DNA of 64,000 bases from Glandiceps talaboti (Eukaryota > Hemichordata > Enteropneusta > Spengelidae), in the NCBI RefSeq assembly GCF_964340395.1, contig NC_135559.1, forward strand, positions 11,037,259 to 11,101,258, read 5' to 3'. The notes below the pieces were generated by a model that did no database searches, had not been told where the DNA came from, and saw only the letters and a program-made list of their open reading frames with translations. Both the position numbers and the translations under genes were made by a program. Shown here one piece after another: positions 14,246 to 27,605 of the stretch (positions are counted from its first letter, which is position 1; each line of letters begins with the position of its first letter).

Positions 14246-15299
14246 ATGTGAATGTTACAGGGGTGTGCAAGGTTCCGTGTTTAGACAAACCACCCGCAAA
14301 CATTTTAATATACAAGATTAACTAACCGGATGAAAACATTTGTCACTCAAGGAGCATGTATGGGCATATACTTAGCTTGTTGAGTCACGGATAAAAAACT
14401 TTTGCTGCAAGATCAGTCAGATCATTGGTGGTTCATATAATATTGAAAGAAGTTACTGTGGCTAATAGAGTATAGGCGCAGCTTGTGTAACGAATGTTTC
14501 GTTTATAGAAATAGTAACACTATTTACACAGAAACAACACCTATGCATTCATATTTTATTTTCATGATAGTTGAAGAAACAGTCATTTAGTTCAAATTTC
14601 CAATAGACTGATATAACGAGAGAAAAAATGAAAATAGATACCATTTCCCAATAAAGTACAGCTCAATCAAATATACCTTGTTGATCATTAAATGAGAGAC
14701 AACCATTTATCGTTGCAAATCTGTAATGGAAGAAGACAAATATATTTTAGATGAGTTTTATGTACAAAAACACTACATGGGGACTGGCATTTACAACCCA
14801 TCAACCACTTGTTGCTACTGTATAAAATTGCCATCTAAAAGAATATGATAAAATGTTGGACAAAAGTTCTGTCACTAATTTTTAGGTTTGTAGATATTCA
14901 GTACTTAATGCATGTTTCACATTTTCGGATTCTCTTAATATATTTAAAAATTACATGAAAGAGTGTGTAGTTGGAAATAAACAAGACAAGAAGTGGAGAT
15001 AAGAGTAGAGAGGAGAGGAGAGAATAGAAGAGAAGAGAGTAGAGGAGGGGAAGGAAGGGAACTGAAGGGAAGGGAAGAGAAGGAAATTGTGGGATGGGGA
15101 GAAGAAGGGAGGGAAGAAACGAGTCGACAAGACAATAGGGAGGAATGTAAGGAGAATAGAGTAGAGGAGAGACAAGACAATGTCAAACAAAAGAAAATAA
15201 ATATTAAATACAAGAGGAGAGTGAAGCAGAGAAGGTGAGATAATGTGAGATGAATAGAGACGGGGAAAATAAAGAAGAATATTAGGGGAAAGGAAAATC

Positions 15300-15452
<153 letters not shown>

Positions 15453-15543
15453 AGAAAAGGATGGGAAAGAAAAATATTTATGCTCACCCATTATTATTAA
15501 TATAACAATTAATGTATTAATATAGTGTATTATACTTTACTTA

Positions 15544-17036
15544 CTAGATTAATTTATAAACCTCGTTTCCCCATCCACCACCTTGACCGTCAGTTCTACA
15601 GGTGTCGTGGTGACCATACTTGGCATAGGTGTCTTCAGCATCAGCACTTGATACACACCAGCCGCCATTTTGAAGAGCGAAATAGTCAAAGCCGAGGTCA
15701 TTGGCCACTTGTGCACATTTCTCAATGGAGTTACCCCGTGTCTTGAATGGACCATTTAATCTTGGGTCTGTACGTTCCAATGTCGCTATGGCTCTGTCTG
15801 ATGTGTCTTTGAAGCAGCCGATGGACTTGTATTGACTGTGGGTGGACAATAATTAGTATGATCAATTAAGTAGTTTAATATCATTTGAAAATATCAATAA
15901 TTGAAGATGGGTGATGTAAAATATAAGTTACATCTCCTAATCAATATAATGAATACATTGTACAAATACAGTCATTCTTACCGTTTGCAATCTATTCTGT
16001 AAACATTATTCGCCCATGGACCACCCTCCCCATCATCTCTACATGCACTCGAAGGCCCATACTTGTCATAGGTTCTACATGCGATGGGACTAGATGCACA
16101 CCATCCGCTACTTTGGACAGCAAAGCAATCGAATCCCCTGTCAGCTGCTACGGCAGCACACTTCTCTAGAGCATTTTGACGGGTCTTGAAGGTTGATCCG
16201 TCGAGTCTTTTATCAGAACCTTCCAATGACGGGATAGCACGATTGGAAGTATCTTTAAAACAACCAATTGAGCTGTATTCTGAATAAACAAATAGGTATA
16301 ATTAGAGGCTAACAAAATTGAATGTAATAATGTGTAATCAAAAAGTTGTTTGGTTCTGGTTACCCGATCCCACTTAGTTTTTCACGCTGACCCTAAACTT
16401 TGTTTTACATATCCGAGAAAAAATAAAATAAAATCGCGAAATCTCGCAAGAAATAGTGGACGCGGAAACTGACATCAACTTAAAAAGACAATATAAAACT
16501 GTTTCTTCCAATCTGTAATGGTTGTACATCGTATGAGAAGAAACCAATAACATAGAGATCATATGGAAAAGAGCGGAAAACATAACTACCTGAACTAGAC
16601 ACTCACAAATCATGTCAAATGAAATAAAAAATTTACCTACCCCACCTATTCTAAAATTGAGTGTAATTGGAACGACACAATTTGTGTTATGCCTAAATAG
16701 TATGTATGCAGTGAAGGTATATAAGTATGATAGATACAATATTGTCAAATATTTCCAAATAATTTGGGCAATTTCACCCCTTTTCCTACATTGTGATGTG
16801 GTCAAATTACAGATTGCTCGAAGGCTACATAATACATGAATAGTATGTCATCCATGTTATACATGAGTGTAAGATTTAATGACCATGTAACTAACATTTC
16901 TTTCCATTGTTTTCAGTAACACCTAATATTCACTTGGAATGAAACTATGAAAGTTATGAACAGACTTACTGACAACAGCTGATTGGACAAGACTTAGGGA
17001 TACACCAAATACGACGAACAAGACAGCAATCTTCAT
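15544..17036 (-). CDS. Secreted protein with two GCFKDT..RAI cysteine modules, left-arm copy
   Basis: Three exons on the minus strand, 17036-16970, 16279-15982 and 15835-15544, with AG/GT borders and phases that join (67+298+292 bases, 218 residues). Exon 1 encodes a signal peptide (MKIAVLFVVFGVSLSLVQS). Exons 2 and 3 each encode one ~97-residue module with the pattern GCFKDT..RAI..LE, KCA.VA, GFD.FA.Q..GWC.SS, TY.KYG, C..DG.GG.W.N.VY. I know this module from uncharacterised secreted proteins of marine invertebrates, where it looks lectin-like or WSC-like; no function is firmly known to me. The short length and lack of membrane segments suggest a secreted carbohydrate-binding or immune-type protein, which is inference. 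Against the right-arm copy I count six base differences in the CDS, five of them changing residues. Intron 1 holds a family-A MITE. Confidence 0.86.
16335..16695. repeat. MITE-like element, family A, copy 2 (intron 1 of lectin-like gene)
   Basis: Runs from TTGTTTGGTTCTGGTTACCC (16346) to GTAATTGGAACGACACAATT, with the internal TTCCAATCTGTAATGGTTGT block and an outer GCCTAA box near 16692. The same insertion is present inverted in the right arm, so it predates the duplication. Confidence 0.72.
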
Positions 17037-17597
17037 TGTTTCTATTCAGGTGATTATTGGCTGAAATTATCTGGCTCTATCGAATAGAGAAAACAAATTA
17101 TTTTAGTGACGAAAACCAACAGCACATATGTTTAAATTAATCCATATTCTAACAGTATACATAGTGCCATTTGAGTCTACTTCTGTTTTAGACGAAAGAG
17201 AACAACCGCCATCCTCCGGCAATTTTTTTCACATTAGTTCTTCTGTGTAGACACACTGTTTGTATACCAAATTTTGCAAACAACTTTAGTAAGCGAGGTC
17301 TCATATACTCGATTGCCTTTGGTGAAATTGTATTCTTCTTGTATAAGGAGTTATCCGTAAATCGCTAGTGTTTTGTACGATTGAAGCAAAGACTATTAGG
17401 GGAATGGACGGGACAGTGCCAGTGTAACTTCGTATGAATGGTGTGTTGAAACCACAGACTTACATTGCATATACACTTTTTTCAAGGTAAACCAAACTAA
17501 TGTAACAATTCGAACGACTACAAGTAGTGCGACGAAATTTAAATGAAGTTAATATTATTCCAAAAAGTATTTACAGAAACTACAGTAACAACGCCTA

Positions 17598-18050
17598 ATG
17601 CACACACTGGTCTTCTCCATCGTTTTATACAAAGCTGAAGCTTGGACACTGAAAGCGAAGTCACGAAAGCACATTGAATCGTTCAAATTATGGGCCTGGC
17701 GACAGATGCTCAATATTCACTGGTCAGCGAGACGAATGAACGAAAGCGTCCTCGAGGATATAGATCAACCACCCAGCCTTTTAAATATGGTACATAAAGC
17801 GCAGCTGACATATTTCGGGCATATCGCCAGAAGAGATGTGGAGAATTTGGAAAAGATAGTGTTGTTTGGAAAGACGGAAGGTGCTCGCGGAAGAGAAAAG
17901 CCACCAACCAAACGGGTCGACAACATCAAAGGCCTGACCAATATGAGCCTTGACGATGTACCAAGCGGCGCAAATTCGTGCAACATGGAAGGAGGTACGA
18001 GAGTCACAAGCAGCCGAATCGGTTTAGTAAACGATGACAACGACGACGAC
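17598..18050 (+). mobile_element. LINE 3' end (endonuclease-reverse transcriptase C-terminus), left-arm copy
   Basis: The open frame from 17598 reads YKAEAWTLKAKSRKHIESF, KLWAWRQMLNIHWSARRMNE, SVLEDI, KAQLTYFGHIARRD, KIVLFGKTEGARGREKP and RVDNIKGL. This is the familiar C-terminal region of non-LTR endonuclease/reverse-transcriptase proteins (WT.K..R.I.SFE.W..RR.L.I.W..R..N..VL). The reverse transcriptase core is absent, as expected of a 5'-truncated copy. The end is a short GAC/GATGAC tail (18031-18050) typical of a LINE 3' end, and this tail is also the inner border of the inverted duplication. It is a fragment, not a host gene. Confidence 0.82.
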
Positions 18051-19112
18051 AGTTCATTTGAAATAGCGAAATAGGCTGGGGTTCCACTCAATTAAATCAC
18101 CCATGAAGAACGATCAACGGTGGCTTTGTATTAGAAAAATGTTCATAATTTAACTTACCTGATAATGTTCTCAGAAGTGATGTGCAGGACTGGAGAGGTA
18201 ATGATAACTTAGCTGTGAATACCAGGTGCTTTATATCACTCTGAAGCACCCTTACATTTTGAATGTTGCCCTGAAAATAGTATTCAGTTCAGAATGTTCT
18301 GAAAATATACACGACTCACCCGGTCATCAAATGTCATCAACTGTACTTTTAGGAATATCAATATCAAACAACACAGTCCATAGACAGAAAGTAGAGAGTA
18401 TTTGAAGATTGAATTATACAAAATAACAAAACTATAAGTAATTTGGTCAATCATTCGTAACTTTATGTCACTTTGACTTCCACTGCACTGATTGTATTTT
18501 CAAAATTTTCCTCATGCACAATGGCATCAAACTCCGAACTGAACATCGATATTGAGACTTGTGATAACTTTTGCATTCGCAAATCCCATTCCAACAGCGT
18601 ATCTAAGTTTCAAAACGTCTGAACATTTTCGTTCTGAAGCCTTCCTCATTATATTCGCCATAATGTGTATTTTCAACCAGGAATGTACATTTAGTCCAAC
18701 TCATCACCTTTAATCACGTAACTGTTTGTGTTTTGGAATGCCTGAATTGTTCAATTTCATAGACAACCTTAGATAGATCATGAGGTGCAGTATGTTTATA
18801 CATCAGGTAAACAATTAATGTCAAGTTTAAAAAAAAACAGCACTGTTAACATTTTGAGGGTTTTACTGTGTGCGTAATTTGCTGGCCCACTTCAGGCCAT
18901 TCTTTCCTTTCAAGGCAGCAGGGGCACAGGCTTGGTAGCCATTTAGTATGGCCTTATTCTGTCAGAAAGGTCCTAGCGCTCAATAAAACGGAGGCCTTTG
19001 CCTTTGCCGCCAACCCTGTCTTTTTGTTGTTGTTTGTAGTTGGTAATTGAGAAATAATGCTGATATGTATGAGTCTGTGATTTTTGTTGTTACTCTAATT
19101 ATTTGAAACTGG

Positions 19113-19162
<50 letters not shown>

Positions 19163-19519
19163 CGCGCGCGCAAAGGAAGACATATGAGAATGAATACTGA
19201 TACTTAGACAGTTTTTCGTTAGTGGAAAAACATAAATAACGCAAAACGAAGAAGACGAAAGTACGCTCAATTTACAGACCATGTAGCTTGCTAAACAACA
19301 TAACAGTCTGATATATCCAAGCTGTAGTACCTTTCGAAATTTCTAAAGTTTCTGATTTTATGTTTTCTATAGTGTACAAATATACGGTGTCACATTGAGG
19401 GAAATACACATAACATTTCTGGTAATAGTACTGTGCTGGGCAGTCGTTTTGGGTTGTTTGTTTGTTTCCTGATCACAACAGAATCCTCCAATGTCTACAT
19501 ACAAATGTAATGACCCTTC

Positions 19520-19554
<35 letters not shown>

Positions 19555-19740
19555 ACACGCATACACACACACACAAACACACACACACACACACGCACGC
19601 ACGGACGGACGGACGTTCATACATTATTTCATTCCATGGTAATATATTTCTTTTGAAATAAATTCTAATAGTCTATGGCCTTGGAAAATTTACACCTCCA
19701 AACTGATCTGCTACATACGGCCTGATTTTACTCTACAAAT
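18045..19740. other. Spacer of the inverted duplication, first part
   Basis: No gene recognised. Contains a (GT)n tract at 19119-19158 running into GCGC, and a (CA)n tract at about 19522-19594 with variant units. Open frames over these tracts are artefacts. Confidence 0.5.
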
Positions 19741-20101
19741 ATACTTTACTTGTCAAACTATGACCACGGTTGTATCTAAGGATTATTTCTGTGAGTCAGA
19801 AAGCAATACTACAACACTCCTTATCCTAAAATCAATATATAACTTCATCACTAAACAACTATAACTTGAATATACATGGGAGTGGTGAAAGCTACTGTCA
19901 AAGAAAATCAACGTCATTCCACTTATGAAATGTTGGTATTTCATTACTGGGTAGTTAAACCTCTTCAGTACTATTGCACCTCTCAGATTTGTCAACAACC
20001 TCACCGCACCAGCGAGTATATATACTGCTACACGACGATATAACGTCTTACACAGAAAAAAATATGCATCATTAATACATTTAGTGTGTCTGATTGCCAC
20101 G
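19741..20101. repeat. 360-bp dispersed repeat, copy 1
   Basis: From ATACTTTACTTGTCAAACTA to GTGTGTCTGATTGCCACG; nearly identical to 20993-21355 in the same orientation. A ~100-codon minus-strand frame is partly shared by both copies (ILAGAVRLLTNLRGAIV) but differs in length and has no known domain. Nature unknown; it could be a solo end or non-autonomous element. Confidence 0.72.
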
Positions 20102-20713
20102 GGGTCAAGCGTGACATTTTCGTATAAGCTAACTGCTATTCTCCAAAATATATCGTGGATTGTGATATTTTTATTTTTTAATTTGTCCTATAGTAGACAA
20201 TTATCGTTGGTACAATATGTATGACCTTACATAGAAAAGTTGACGTCTTATGAATAAGATTGAAGGTCGTGTCGCAAATGATGCCGATGCTAGCAGAGAA
20301 GTGAAGGTTACATTACCCTTAGTGAGGGCAAACACGAATGCACATTGTATTTATTAAAGGTAACTTTGATCTAAATCAGGTTTATGCTGGGTAGTATAAT
20401 CCTGTCACTAATACTAACCATAACCCTCTCTCTCTAACTGCATGGACTCCCTAGTTTGAACACGCAGTAATATGGATATTTTTGGGATTCAGCTCTCCGT
20501 TCTCGTTGTACATTTGCAAACGGGGGGGGGGGGGATATTTATAAATTGCTATGAATGGTTTCTAAAAGCTGGTTTCTAATTGTAAGCATTCACATACATC
20601 AACTGCAACCAGCATATATCAGGACTCAGATGTTATTGGGAAAAAAACATGTCAGAATACATGTTGGCAAAATCGTAGTGACATAAGGCGTACATCATCC
20701 ACTCCCAGTACAA

Positions 20714-20997
20714 TACATACATACATACATACATACATACATACATACATACATACATACATACATACATACATACAGACAGATATACATACATACATAC
20801 ATACAGACAGATATACAGACGTACAGACAGACATACAGACATACATATACATACATACATATACATACATACATACATACATACATACATACACACACAC
20901 ATATATATATACATACACCCATCCACACATACACACACACACACATACATACATACATACATACATACATACATACATACATACATACATACATACT
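20714..20997. repeat. (CATA)n microsatellite array
   Basis: About 280 bases of CATA with CAGA, CACA and ATATAT variants. Three overlapping minus-strand open frames made only of Met, Tyr, Val and Cys are artefacts of the repeat. Confidence 0.95.
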
Positions 20998-21355
20998 TTA
21001 CTTGTCAAACTATGACCACGGTTATATCTATGGCATTATTTCTGTGAGTCAGAAAGTAATACTGCAATACTCCTCATCCTAAAATCAATCCATAACTGCA
21101 TCACTAAACAACTATAAATTGAATATACATGGAGAGTGGTGAAAGCTACTGTCAAAGAAAATCAACGCCATTCCACTTATGAAATGTTGGTATTTCATTA
21201 CTATGTAGTTAAACCTCTTCTGTACTATTGCACCTCTCAGATTTGTCAACAACCTCACCGCACCAGCGAGTATATATACTACTACACGACGATATAACGT
21301 CTTACACAGACCAAAATATGCATCATTAATACATTTAGTGCGTGTGATTGCCACG
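20993..21355. repeat. 360-bp dispersed repeat, copy 2
   Basis: Direct repeat of 19741-20101 with a few substitutions. It is bounded by (CATA)n on the left and by (GTT)n (21356-21410) on the right, so both borders lie in simple repeats. Confidence 0.72.
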
Positions 21356-21408
<53 letters not shown>

Positions 21409-21580
21409 GCTGCTGCTACTGCTGCTGCTTTTGTATTGTTTTCGTTTAGATGTTTGTCTATTGTAAGTTGTTGTTGTGTGTGTGTGTGTGTGTGTTTGTT
21501 TGTGTATGTGTGTTTGTTTTTGTGGGAGGTTTTGTGGGGTTTTTTGGGGTTTTTTTTTTTTTTTGGGGGGGGGGGGTGTT
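21356..21580. repeat. (GTT)n, (GT)n and poly-G/T low-complexity block
   Basis: About 18 GTT units followed by GCT variants, a short (TG)n, and T- and G-rich runs up to about 21580. Confidence 0.9.
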
Positions 21581-22491
21581 AGATCGAATAGAGCCGATGA
21601 TGTCTGAGCCTGGGCCCATCTAATGTATGAAGGCAGCCTACTGGTGTTATCATGATTTATGCAGCCTGTCTGAGTCAGCTGTATATTTGCATAATATTTT
21701 CAGTAGTTGTTTAGTCTCCAGAGCTGTGGCAGGTGGTATCAGTGTGTTTTATTGTAACATTTGAATGTATTACATAGTATAATTTCGTATAGCATGCCAC
21801 TCAGTATCAAAACAGTGAATTTAATGTCACATTCAAAGTTTTTTTAAAAATTAAAAAAATTGGATGGTACTTTCTCAAATAAGGAACACAACAAAATACC
21901 CCCCTTCTTTACCCAACTATTTTCCCTACAGTCTGTACAGGTACAATGGGAAGCAGAACTAACATTTTGAACAGATTTTTTTTCTGTCATTCCCAAAACT
22001 TGTATGGCCCTACTTTAAGACGGAATCCAAGGTGAATTCGGTGGATTCTTCTTGTTACTATCGTTATAATGAAAATTGAAGGTTGGATTTTGATGTCGAA
22101 GATACAGCTCTGTTTACAAATTCAGGGCCATTCTTTCCATAGCAAATTGTCGCTTCAAAATGAATTGCGGAATAACGCTAGTGTCAGTGCAATTAGGCAA
22201 TTATATCAAACAACATTTTAACCAAAGACAACGTCTAACACAATTGAAAGTGGATCTTGAATGAGTGGATTTTAAACCGCGTACATAGTTTAACAGATTT
22301 TCAAAGCCACCAAATATTCCAAAAAGAGATCTGCCGATTTTAATATAAAACGAACAAGATGTAAATTAGATCGAGCGCATCGTCGGAGTCACTGCATGCA
22401 GGCGACCTTACATTGAACGATTTTCTCCTTTGACGTGATACAACATGGTATGCTTACCCTGTCTGTTTCCTGACAAATATCAAAATAGAAT
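21581..22491. other. Gene-free stretch before the tandem repeat
   Basis: Unique-looking sequence with no gene that I can support. Confidence 0.45.
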
Positions 22492-23918
22492 TTTACCCTG
22501 TATCATTTGTAAAACATATGGCATCAAAAATAACATTCAGAATCTAAAAAAAACACCAAAAAGTACATGACTAAAAACTATACATGCCATAAACAGTGCA
22601 ATGACATCCATATCAGTGAAAGAAATATTGAAAGATCTGCATGTCCTGAAAGAATTCAGCAACCATATTTATTTTGTCGATCAGAATTTAATTTAGTGGC
22701 TCCAACACCTACGGTGTGTCTGAAATCTTATTTCAAATGTTCACCTCTTTTGGTATATATTCTACATATGTTCATTTTACTTTTGCTATTGTATATCAGG
22801 ATCTTTATAGAGAACAGTGACAAATGTACAGATGCAATGAATTAAAGTATAAACGGAAAGAGAAGGAGGACAAGATTACTAGATTAATTATGAACTAATA
22901 GTTTGTTTGTCTGGCGGCAGGGGTGATTATTTTGTATATATATATATATATAGTGTTCATAGTTTGCAGCATATGTTTGTATATTCTGCAACTTTCTCTA
23001 CAGCAGTGTTGTGTTGCGTTGTCATTCATTAAATAGCTATATGGACTTGTCTGTGTAGGGTTGTAATGTCTGTCTGTCTGTCTGTCTGTCTACATGACTT
23101 GAGTGTATAATAAGATGATAACATTTATAGTTTTGATATCATTTTCAATAACGTATGTGAATACTTATTCCGAATTGTTATTTCTCCGAACGTTGCTGTG
23201 ACAAATATAATTAAAATAACGTGAACATAATACTTCATCGGAAATGTTGAAATTTATTTGTGTTTATCATATATGTTACTCATGTCCAATGTACCGGAAA
23301 TAGGAAATAAGCTATTTAGAATTGATAGGGAAATGCACTCTGTCTAATGTATGAAGTTACTACTGTAAAATATTGGAATTATAGTTTTGACAAATCACAA
23401 ATCATAAAAAGAAAAATACCAGAATAAACATGAAAATATTGACTAAGTCGTTCACACTTCCCTTTATATCCAAGTTGACCTAATAAGATTAGTGACTTGA
23501 CTTTACTATTTACTTCAGCGTTAATATGTAAGACATGGTAATTTACTGCTCCTGGGTTATAGTATGGAATTCTAGTTAAAATACTGTATTGTTTATTTAT
23601 ACCTTTTTTTTACACATTGACAGCCATAACAGACAATGCGTCATTTTACTGATTTACCTTAACTGGAAGCTGTTACAATATTTGCCTTTCATTTCGCAAA
23701 AATACATTTCCTACATGATGACATTCACGGTCATTAAGAGTTTGTCACACTAGGGTGAAAACATTGTTTCGTTTTGTCTTCATAATATCAAACTGCTATG
23801 TGTTTGTTCCAAATCTGTTTACGGTTGGTACTTTCCACTTAATGCAAACACTTGCATGTACCAATATACATCTCAAGATGGTAGACATATCATTCCAGAT
23901 TATACATACATACATACA

Positions 23919-23949
<31 letters not shown>

Positions 23950-24599
23950 GGATACTAGGGAGTACACCCGTCAAAGTAACAACAGTAATTATTTGGATAT
24001 TTTAGTTTTGACGTGGGGTTTCTTTACCCTGTATCATTTGTACAACATATGGCATCAAAAATAACATTCAGAATCTAAAAAAAACACCAAAAAGTACATG
24101 ACTAAAAACTATACATGCCATAAACAGTGCAATGACATCCATATCAGTGAAAGAAATATTGAAAGATCTGCATGTCCTGAAAGAATTCAGCAACCATATT
24201 TATTTTGTCGATCAGAATTTAATTTTGTGGCTCCAACACCTACGGTGTGTCTGAAATCTTATTTCAAATGTTCCCCTCTTTTGGTATATATTCTACATAT
24301 GTTCATTTTACTTTTGCTATTGTATATCAGGATCTTTATAGAGAACAGTGACAAATGTACAGATGCAATGAATTAAAGTATAAACGGAAAGAGAAGGAGG
24401 ACAAGATTACTAGATTAATTATGAACTAATAGTTTGTTTGTCTGGCGGCAGGGGTGATTATTTTGTATATATATATATATATATAGTGTTCATAGTTTGC
24501 AGCATATGTTTGTATATTCTGCAACTTTCTCTACAGCAGTGTTGTGTTGCGTTGTCATTCATTAAATAGCTATATGGACTTGTCTGTGTAGGGTTGTAA

Positions 24600-24641
<42 letters not shown>

Positions 24642-25466
24642 CATGACTTGAGTGTATAATAAGATGATAACATTTATAGTTTTGATATCATTTTCAATAA
24701 CGTATGTGAATACTTATTCCGAATTGTTATTTCTCCGAACGTTGCTGTGACAAATATAATTAAAATAACGTGAACATAATACTTCATCGGAAATGTTGAA
24801 ATTTATTTGTGTTTATCATATATGTTACTCATGTCCAATGTACCGGAAATAGGAAATAAGCTATTTAGAATTGATAGGGAAATGCACTCTGTCTAATGTA
24901 TGAAGTTACTACTGTAAAATATTGGAATTATAGTTTTGACAAATCACAAATCATAAAAAGAAAAATACCAGAATAAACATGAAAATATTGACTAAGTCGT
25001 TCACACTTCCCTTTATATCCAAGTTGACCTAATAAGATTAGTGACTTGACTTTACTATTTACTTCAGCGTTAATATGTAAGACATGGTAATTTACTGCTC
25101 CTGGGTTATAGTATGGAATTCTAGTTAAAATACTGTATTGTTTATTTATACCTTTTTTTACACATTGACAGCCATAACAGACAATGCGTCATTTTACTGA
25201 TTTACCTTAACTGGAAGCTGTTACAATATTTGCCTTTCATTTCGCAAAAATACATTTCCTACATGATGACATTCACGGTCATTAAGAGTTTGTCACACTA
25301 GGGTGAAAACATTGTTTCGTTTTGTCTTCATAATATCAAACTGCTATGTGTTTGTTCCAAATCTGTTTACGGTTGGTACTTTCCACTTAATGCAAACACT
25401 TGCATGTACCAATATACATCTCAAGATGGTAGACATATCATTCCAGATTATACATACATACATACA

Positions 25467-25497
<31 letters not shown>

Positions 25498-26011
25498 GGA
25501 TACTAGGGAGTACACCCGTCAAAGTAACAACAGTAATTATTTGGATATTTTAGTTTTGACGTGGGGTTTCTTTACCCTGTATCATTTGTACAACATATGG
25601 CATCAAAAATAACATTCAGAATCTAAAAAAAACACCAAAAAGTACATGACTAAAAACTATACATGCCATAAACAGTGCAATGACATCCATATCAGTGAAA
25701 GAAATATTGAAAGATCTGCATGTCCTGAAAGAATTCAGCAACCATATTTATTTTGTCGATCAGAATTTAATTTTGTGGCTCCAACACCTACGGTGTGTCT
25801 GAAATCTTATTTCAAATGTTCCCCTCTTTTGGTATATATTCTACATATGTTCATTTTACTTTTGCTATTGTATATCAGGATCTTTATAGAGAACAGTGAC
25901 AAATGTACAGATGCAATGAATTAAAGTATAAACGGAAAGAGAAGGAGGACAAGATTACTAGATTAATTATGAACTAATAGTTTGTTTGTCTGGCGGCAGT
26001 GGTGATTATTT

Positions 26012-26099
<88 letters not shown>

Positions 26100-26211
26100 T
26101 ATGTGTTCATAGTTTGCAGCATATGTTTGTATATTCTGCAACTTTCTCTACAGCAGTGTTGTGTTGTCATTCATTAAATAGCTATAGGGACTTGTCTGTG
26201 TAGGGTCGTAA

Positions 26212-26273
<62 letters not shown>

Positions 26274-26600
26274 CATGACTTGAGTGTATGATAAGATGAT
26301 AACATTTATAGTTTTGATATCATTTTCAATAACATATGTGAATACTTATTCCGAATTGTTATTTCTCCGAACGTTGCTGTGACAAATATAATTAAAATAA
26401 CGTGAACATAATACTTCATCGGAAATGTTGAAATTTATTTGTGTTTATCATATATGTTACTTATGTCCAATGTACCGGAAAAAGGAAATAAGCTATATTT
26501 AGAATTGATAGGGAAATGCACTCTGTCTAATGTATGAAGTTACTACTGTAAAATATTGGAATTATAGTTTTGACAAATCACAAATCATAAAAAGAAAAAT
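22492..26600. repeat. Tandem repeat of a ~1.54-kb unit, 2.7 copies
   Basis: Units are 22492-24022 (1531 bp), 24023-25570 (1548 bp) and 25571-26600 (1030 bp, truncated), each starting TTTACCCTGTATCATTTGTA. The units are nearly identical; most differences are in microsatellites. The (TA)n tract has about 9, 10 and 41 units and the (TGTC)n tract expands from unit 1 to unit 3. Each unit also ends in a (CATA)n tract. Every unit holds the same 92-codon open frame (22567, 24098, 25646), with one residue change (Leu to Phe) between unit 1 and the others. It has no recognised domain, and its conservation follows simply from recent duplication. Unit 3 stops at AAAAAGAAAAAT, where the right arm of the inverted duplication begins; unit 2 continues with ACCAG at that point. 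Confidence 0.92.
26015..26096. repeat. (TA)n microsatellite expanded in tandem unit 3
   Basis: About 41 TA units where the two earlier units have about 9-10. A neighbouring (TGTC)n tract at 26213-26272 is expanded in the same unit. Confidence 0.93.
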
Positions 26601-27047
26601 GTCGTTGTCATCGTTTACTAAACCGATTCGGCTGCTTGTGACTCTCGTACCTCCTTCCATGTTGCACGAATTTGCGCCGCTTGGTACATCGTCAAGGCTC
26701 ATATTGGTCAGGCCTTTGATGTTGTCGACCCGTTTGGTTGGTGGCTTTTCTCTTCCGCGAGCACCTTCCGTCTTTCCAAACAACACTATCTTTTCCAAAT
26801 TCTCCACATCTCTTCTGGCGATATGCCCGAAATATGTCAGCTGCGCTTTATGTACCATATTTAAAAGGCTGGGTGGTTGATCTATATCCTCGAGGACGCT
26901 TTCGTTCATTCGTCTAGCTGACCAGTGGATATTGAGCATCTGTCGCCAGGCCCATAATTTGAACGATTCAATGCGCTTTCGTGACTTCGCTTTCAGTGTC
27001 CAAGCTTCAGCTTTGTATAAAACGATGGAGAAGACCAGTGTGTGCAT
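26601..27047 (-). mobile_element. LINE 3' end, right-arm copy
   Basis: Mirror copy of 17598-18044, with the same EAWTLKAKSRK, AWRQMLNIHWSARRMNE, TYFGHIARRD and GREKPPTKRVDNIKG segments and only a His to Arg difference noted. The GAC tail is shorter and abuts the tandem repeat. Confidence 0.82.
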
Positions 27048-27605
27048 TAGGCGTTGTTACTGTAGTTTCTGTAAATACTTTTTGGAATAATATTAACTTC
27101 ATTTAAATTTCGTCGCACTGCCTGTAGTCGTTCGAATTGTTACATTAGTTTGGTTTACCTTGAAAAAAGTGTATATTCAATGTAAGTCTGTGTTTTCAAC
27201 ACATCATTCATACGAAGTTACACTGGAACTGTCCCGTCCATTCCCCTAATAGTCTTTGCTTCAATCGTACAAAACACTAGCGATTTACGGATAACTCCTT
27301 ATACAAGAAGAATACAATTTCACCAAAGGCAATCGAGTATATGAGACCTCGCTTACTAAAGTTGTTTGCAAAATTTGGTATACAAACAGTGTGTCTACAC
27401 AGAAGAACTAATGTGAAAAAAATTGCCAGAGGATGGCGGTTGTTCTCTTTCGTCTAAAACAGAAGTAGACTCAAATGGCACAATGTATACTGTTAGAATA
27501 TGGATTAATTTAAACATATGTGTAGGTTTTCGTCACTAAAATAATTTGTTTTCTCTATTCGATAGAGCCAGATAATTTCAACCAATAATCACCTGAATAG
27601 AAACA

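Noticed and set aside
17765-18091. 108-codon minus-strand frame, repeated at 26530-26880
   Set aside because: Antisense shadow of the LINE C-terminal region.
22567-25924. 92-codon open frame with Cys-rich and hydrophobic parts present three times
   Set aside because: Its conservation follows from recent tandem duplication of the whole 1.5-kb unit, non-coding flanks being just as conserved. No domain, no convincing gene context.
22492-26600. CRISPR-like or satellite array
   Set aside because: Units are 1.5 kb, few, and contain ordinary unique sequence; no short repeat/spacer pattern exists anywhere in the window.
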